From: RGIG1959 sp045651865 | GTDB taxonomy: Bacteria > Bacillota > Clostridia > Oscillospirales > Acutalibacteraceae | DNA length: 13,641 nt | Assembly: GCA_045651865.1 (NCBI GenBank) | Contig: JAZRTC010000117.1 | Coordinates: 1-13,641, forward strand | Reading direction: 5' to 3' | Shown here: in pieces, positions 13,186 through 13,641 of the stretch | Layout of the letters: the number at the start of each line of letters is the position of its first letter | Position numbering within the stretch: the first letter of the stretch is position 1 | The notes under the pieces: model-generated | The model's database searches: none | What the model was told of the DNA's origin: nothing | The model's input: the letters and a program-made list of their open reading frames with translations, nothing else | Position numbers and translations under genes: made by a program

Positions 13186-13641
13186 GGGGTTATGCGATAA
13201 AAACCCTTTGCCGAATACCTGTTCCGTGGAAACGATCATGATAAACGCGGCAGGATCTGACCGATACACTGTCTCCTTCAATTTCGGCACCTGCATGCGG
13301 CTCACCGCGCACAGCAACAACGCCGTGCTGTCGCCTGTATAACCGCCTTTTGCCTCGAGCACCGTCACACCGCGGGATAATGTCCCCGTGATCTCCTGCG
13401 TCAACAAAGCCGGAAAACGGCTGACCACCAGAAGCAAGCGTCCTTCCTCATGCCCGTATACGATATAGTCGATCATCAGCGAGGTCACAAACACCTGCAC
13501 CCCCGCATACAGCGCCGCCGAAAGTTCGTGAAATACCGCTACCGACAACACGATCACCGCCGCATCCACCCACAGCACCAGCCGCCCAATGGACAGATGC
13601 CCGTAGCGCCTGCGAAGAAGTCCCGCCGCGATATCCGTGCC
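13180..13641 (-). CDS. YitT/DUF2179 family membrane protein (partial, N-terminus outside the window)
   Basis: The frame is open to the right edge, so only the last 153 residues are seen. The visible start, GTDIAAGLLRRRYGHLSIGR, matches the GGTDILAxLLxxxxGISIG region of YitT proteins. It is followed by a hydrophobic segment (LVLWVDAAVIVLSVAVF) and another (ALYAGVQVFVTSLMIDYI). The soluble end is a DUF2179 domain: LLVVSRFPALLTQEI, the signature RGVTVLEAKGGYTGDS, LLCAVSRMQVPKLKETV and a final EQVFGKGF. The family consists of integral membrane proteins of unknown transport or signalling function with a C-terminal ACT-like domain. No terminator follows it, so it could read into the glycosyltransferase operon, which also has its own promoter. 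Confidence 0.9.
   Translation of the reverse strand, partial: GTDIAAGLLRRRYGHLSIGRLVLWVDAAVIVLSVAVFHELSAALYAGVQVFVTSLMIDYIVYGHEEGRLLLVVSRFPALLTQEITGTLSRGVTVLEAKGGYTGDSTALLLCAVSRMQVPKLKETVYRSDPAAFIMIVSTEQVFGKGFLSHNPL

Overview
The window looks like the end of a metagenomic contig from an anaerobic Gram-positive gut bacterium, probably a clostridial (Oscillospiraceae/Ruminococcaceae-like) Firmicute. I infer this from AGGAGG-type ribosome binding sites, canonical TTGACA/TATAAT promoters, a YitT-type membrane protein, a MurQ plus BadF-type kinase pair, and a secreted protein with Thr-rich linkers and cohesin-like modules. No marker gene allows a firm taxonomic call. All genes are on the minus strand except one HAD phosphatase.

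Left end (1-3409, minus): the 5' and central part of a very large secreted protein. It has a signal peptide, two related N-terminal beta-rich domains, a TQXA-type thioester domain (candidate Cys384-Gln464 bond), another beta-rich domain, an uninterrupted 101-Thr linker, a cohesin-like module, a 73-Thr linker, a second nearly identical cohesin-like module, and the start of a third Thr linker. Bases 5-36 are not biological: they match the reverse complement of the MGI/BGI DNBSEQ adapter, so the contig broke in the third Thr tract and the true C-terminus is missing.

Middle: a divergent sigma70-type promoter pair (about 3454-3572) separates the adhesin from a NagD-like HAD phosphatase (plus, 3596-4381). 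A bidirectional terminator (4387-4419) divides the phosphatase from a convergent minus-strand cluster read tadA, murQ, BadF-family sugar kinase. MurQ and the kinase form a cell-wall amino-sugar (MurNAc/GlcNAc) recycling pair, and tadA modifies tRNA-Arg.

Right half (minus, transcribed from about 13160 leftwards): three family 2 glycosyltransferases, the complete dTDP-L-rhamnose pathway in the order rfbA, rfbD, rfbB, rfbC, and a MacB/LolD-type ABC ATPase without an adjacent permease. Most junctions overlap by 1-4 bases or are shorter than 40 bases, so this looks like one operon. The rfb genes make the activated rhamnose, and the glycosyltransferases, one of them WbbL-like, plausibly build a rhamnose-containing surface glycan. 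The right edge holds the C-terminal half of a YitT/DUF2179 membrane protein. No gene-free stretch exceeds 300 bases; the longest is the 186-base divergent promoter region at 3410-3595.
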